A stretch of DNA of 64,000 bases from Dactylis glomerata (Eukaryota; Streptophyta; Magnoliopsida; Poales; Poaceae): assembly GCA_007115705.1 (NCBI GenBank), contig QXEO01000211.1, forward strand, positions 2,565,417 through 2,629,416. The letters are read 5' to 3'. Position 1 is the stretch's first letter, and every line of letters begins with the position of its first letter. Below are positions 62,799 to 64,000 of this stretch, one piece after another. A program made the position numbers and the translations under genes. Below the pieces are notes generated by a model. The model ran no database searches, had not been told where the DNA came from, and worked only from the letters and a program-made list of their open reading frames with translations.

Positions 62799-64000
62799 TG
62801 ATACGTCTCAAATGTATCTATAATTTTTGATGCTCCATGCTTATTTATACACCATTTGCTTTGTGTTTTGTTACACTTCGTGGCGTTTTTATGCATTTTT
62901 CGGAACTAACCTATTAACAAGATGCCACAGTGCCACTGTTCTCTGCTGTTTTGTGTTTCAGAAAAGCTACACGGGAAATATTCTTGGAATTGGATGAAAC
63001 AAAAGCCGAAGTTCCTATATTTCCCGACACGAGACGGAGTCCAAAGCAAAGACGGAGGGGGGCCAGCAGGCAGGCGCACCATAGGGTGACGCGGCCTACC
63101 CCTGGCCCGCGCCACCAGGTGGTGTGGCCACCTGACCCACCTCCTGACGCCGCTCTTCCGCCTATATATTCTCCTCGGCGAGAAAACCTAAACAACCGAT
63201 CAATTTTCCATGAAACATACTGCAAGCCGCCGCCGTCATTGACGCGAGATCAGGAGGGTCCAGAAGCTCTTCCCGGCACCCTGCCGGAGAGGAGAATCAC
63301 CACCGGAGGCCTTCTTCATCACCATGCCTGCCTTTGGAGTGACGTGTGAGTAGTCTACCTTGGACTACGGGTCCATAGCAGTAGCTAGATGGATGTCTTC
63401 TCCTCCATGTGCTTTCTGTTTAGATCTTGTGAGCTGCCTATCATGATCAAGATCATCATTGTGTAATTTTACATGTTGTGTTTGTTGGGATCCGATGAAT
63501 ATTGAGTACTTTGTCAAGTTGATTTATTGATTTATCATCTCTATGTTGTTTATGATCTTGCATGCTCTCTGTTGCTAGTAGATATCTTGGCCGAGTAGAT
63601 GCTAGTGACTCCAAGAGGGAGTATTTATGCTCGATAGTGGGTTCATGCCTCTGGTAACTTAGGGGAGTGACAACAACCTCTAAAGTTGTAGACGTGTTGT
63701 TGCTACTAGGGAGAAAACAACAATCTTGTGTTCAAGGACATTTATATTGTTTACATTACACACTTTGCTTAAGGCAATAATCAGTTGCTTGCAACTTAAT
63801 ACCTAACGGTTGCTCGGATGACATCCGGCGGGTGGATTATTAGTCATATATGCAGTTGGATTACGGTCTATGTATTATGTTGTAATGCCCAAGTGAATCT
63901 CATAGTGATCCTCATGACATTTGTATGCTTGCTTTATTCTATCAATTGCCCAACAGTAATTTGTTTACTCAGCATGTTAGTTATCTTATGGAGAGACACC
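62799..64000 (+). repeat. LTR of the element C family, cut by the window end
   Basis: It opens TGATACGTCTCAAATG and matches 3552-4750 to the window end, including the GC dyad at 63085-63125 and 'cgcctatatattctcc' at about 63160. It may be a solo LTR or the 5' LTR of a full element. Confidence 0.88.

Overview
The window is intergenic DNA from a large grass genome, most probably a pooid such as a wheat, barley, rye or oat relative. The evidence is the set of repeat families: LTRs opening TGATACGTC with GC-rich dyads, Athila-type and Tat-type gypsy elements with TGGCGCC primer sites, a CACTA element with GCACCGG arrays, Helitrons ending in a hairpin plus CTAG, and Tourist and Stowaway MITEs. The species cannot be told apart from sequence alone. 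I found no rRNA, tRNA or CRISPR. The only complete host-like gene I can support is a small two-exon defensin-like gene near 60.5 kb.

Layout, left to right. 1-5151 is a decayed, internally deleted Athila-type element (C) ending in a 1.6 kb LTR. It interrupts a CACTA element (CACTA2) that resumes at 5152 and ends at 26466. CACTA2 is split again by a 19.5 kb Athila-type gypsy element (A, 5728-25189, minus strand, target duplication CGTAT). The left LTR of A is itself split by a young Tat-type gypsy element (B, 6008-15079, minus strand, target duplication ACGGG). B has an intact gag-protease ORF, no reverse transcriptase, and a multi-exon gene on the opposite strand. 26467-29361 holds a 693 bp tandem duplication and a Helitron 3' end.

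29408-56157 reads as two adjacent Helitrons of one family, both stuffed with later insertions. The first (29408-38255) carries three Tourist MITEs and a 6.4 kb mariner-like element with an in-frame 8-residue repeat protein split by a solo LTR, plus a captured Ole e 1-like exon. The second (38258-56157) carries a Mutator-like element with a deleted transposase and an 11.6 kb CACTA element (CACTA1, target duplication ATA) that looks complete. CACTA1 has a TNP2-type transposase, a 7-exon second gene ending in a Ulp1-type protease, and a third small gene between them. Each of the three units sits behind its own array of palindromic motifs and a TATA box.

56158-64000 contains the 3' part of a Tat-type element with a 40 bp tandem repeat, copia remnants, a decayed relative of the CACTA third gene, the defensin-like gene, a possible Pack-MULE, and a copia 5' end split by another LTR of the element C family.

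The most interesting points are the CACTA third-gene family (48480-49007, the split gene 5641/26066, and perhaps 59.4 kb), the repeated array-plus-TATA design inside CACTA1, the spliced antisense gene in B, and an LTR-like promoter cassette in the env position of A. All calls come from reading the sequence; no database search was run.
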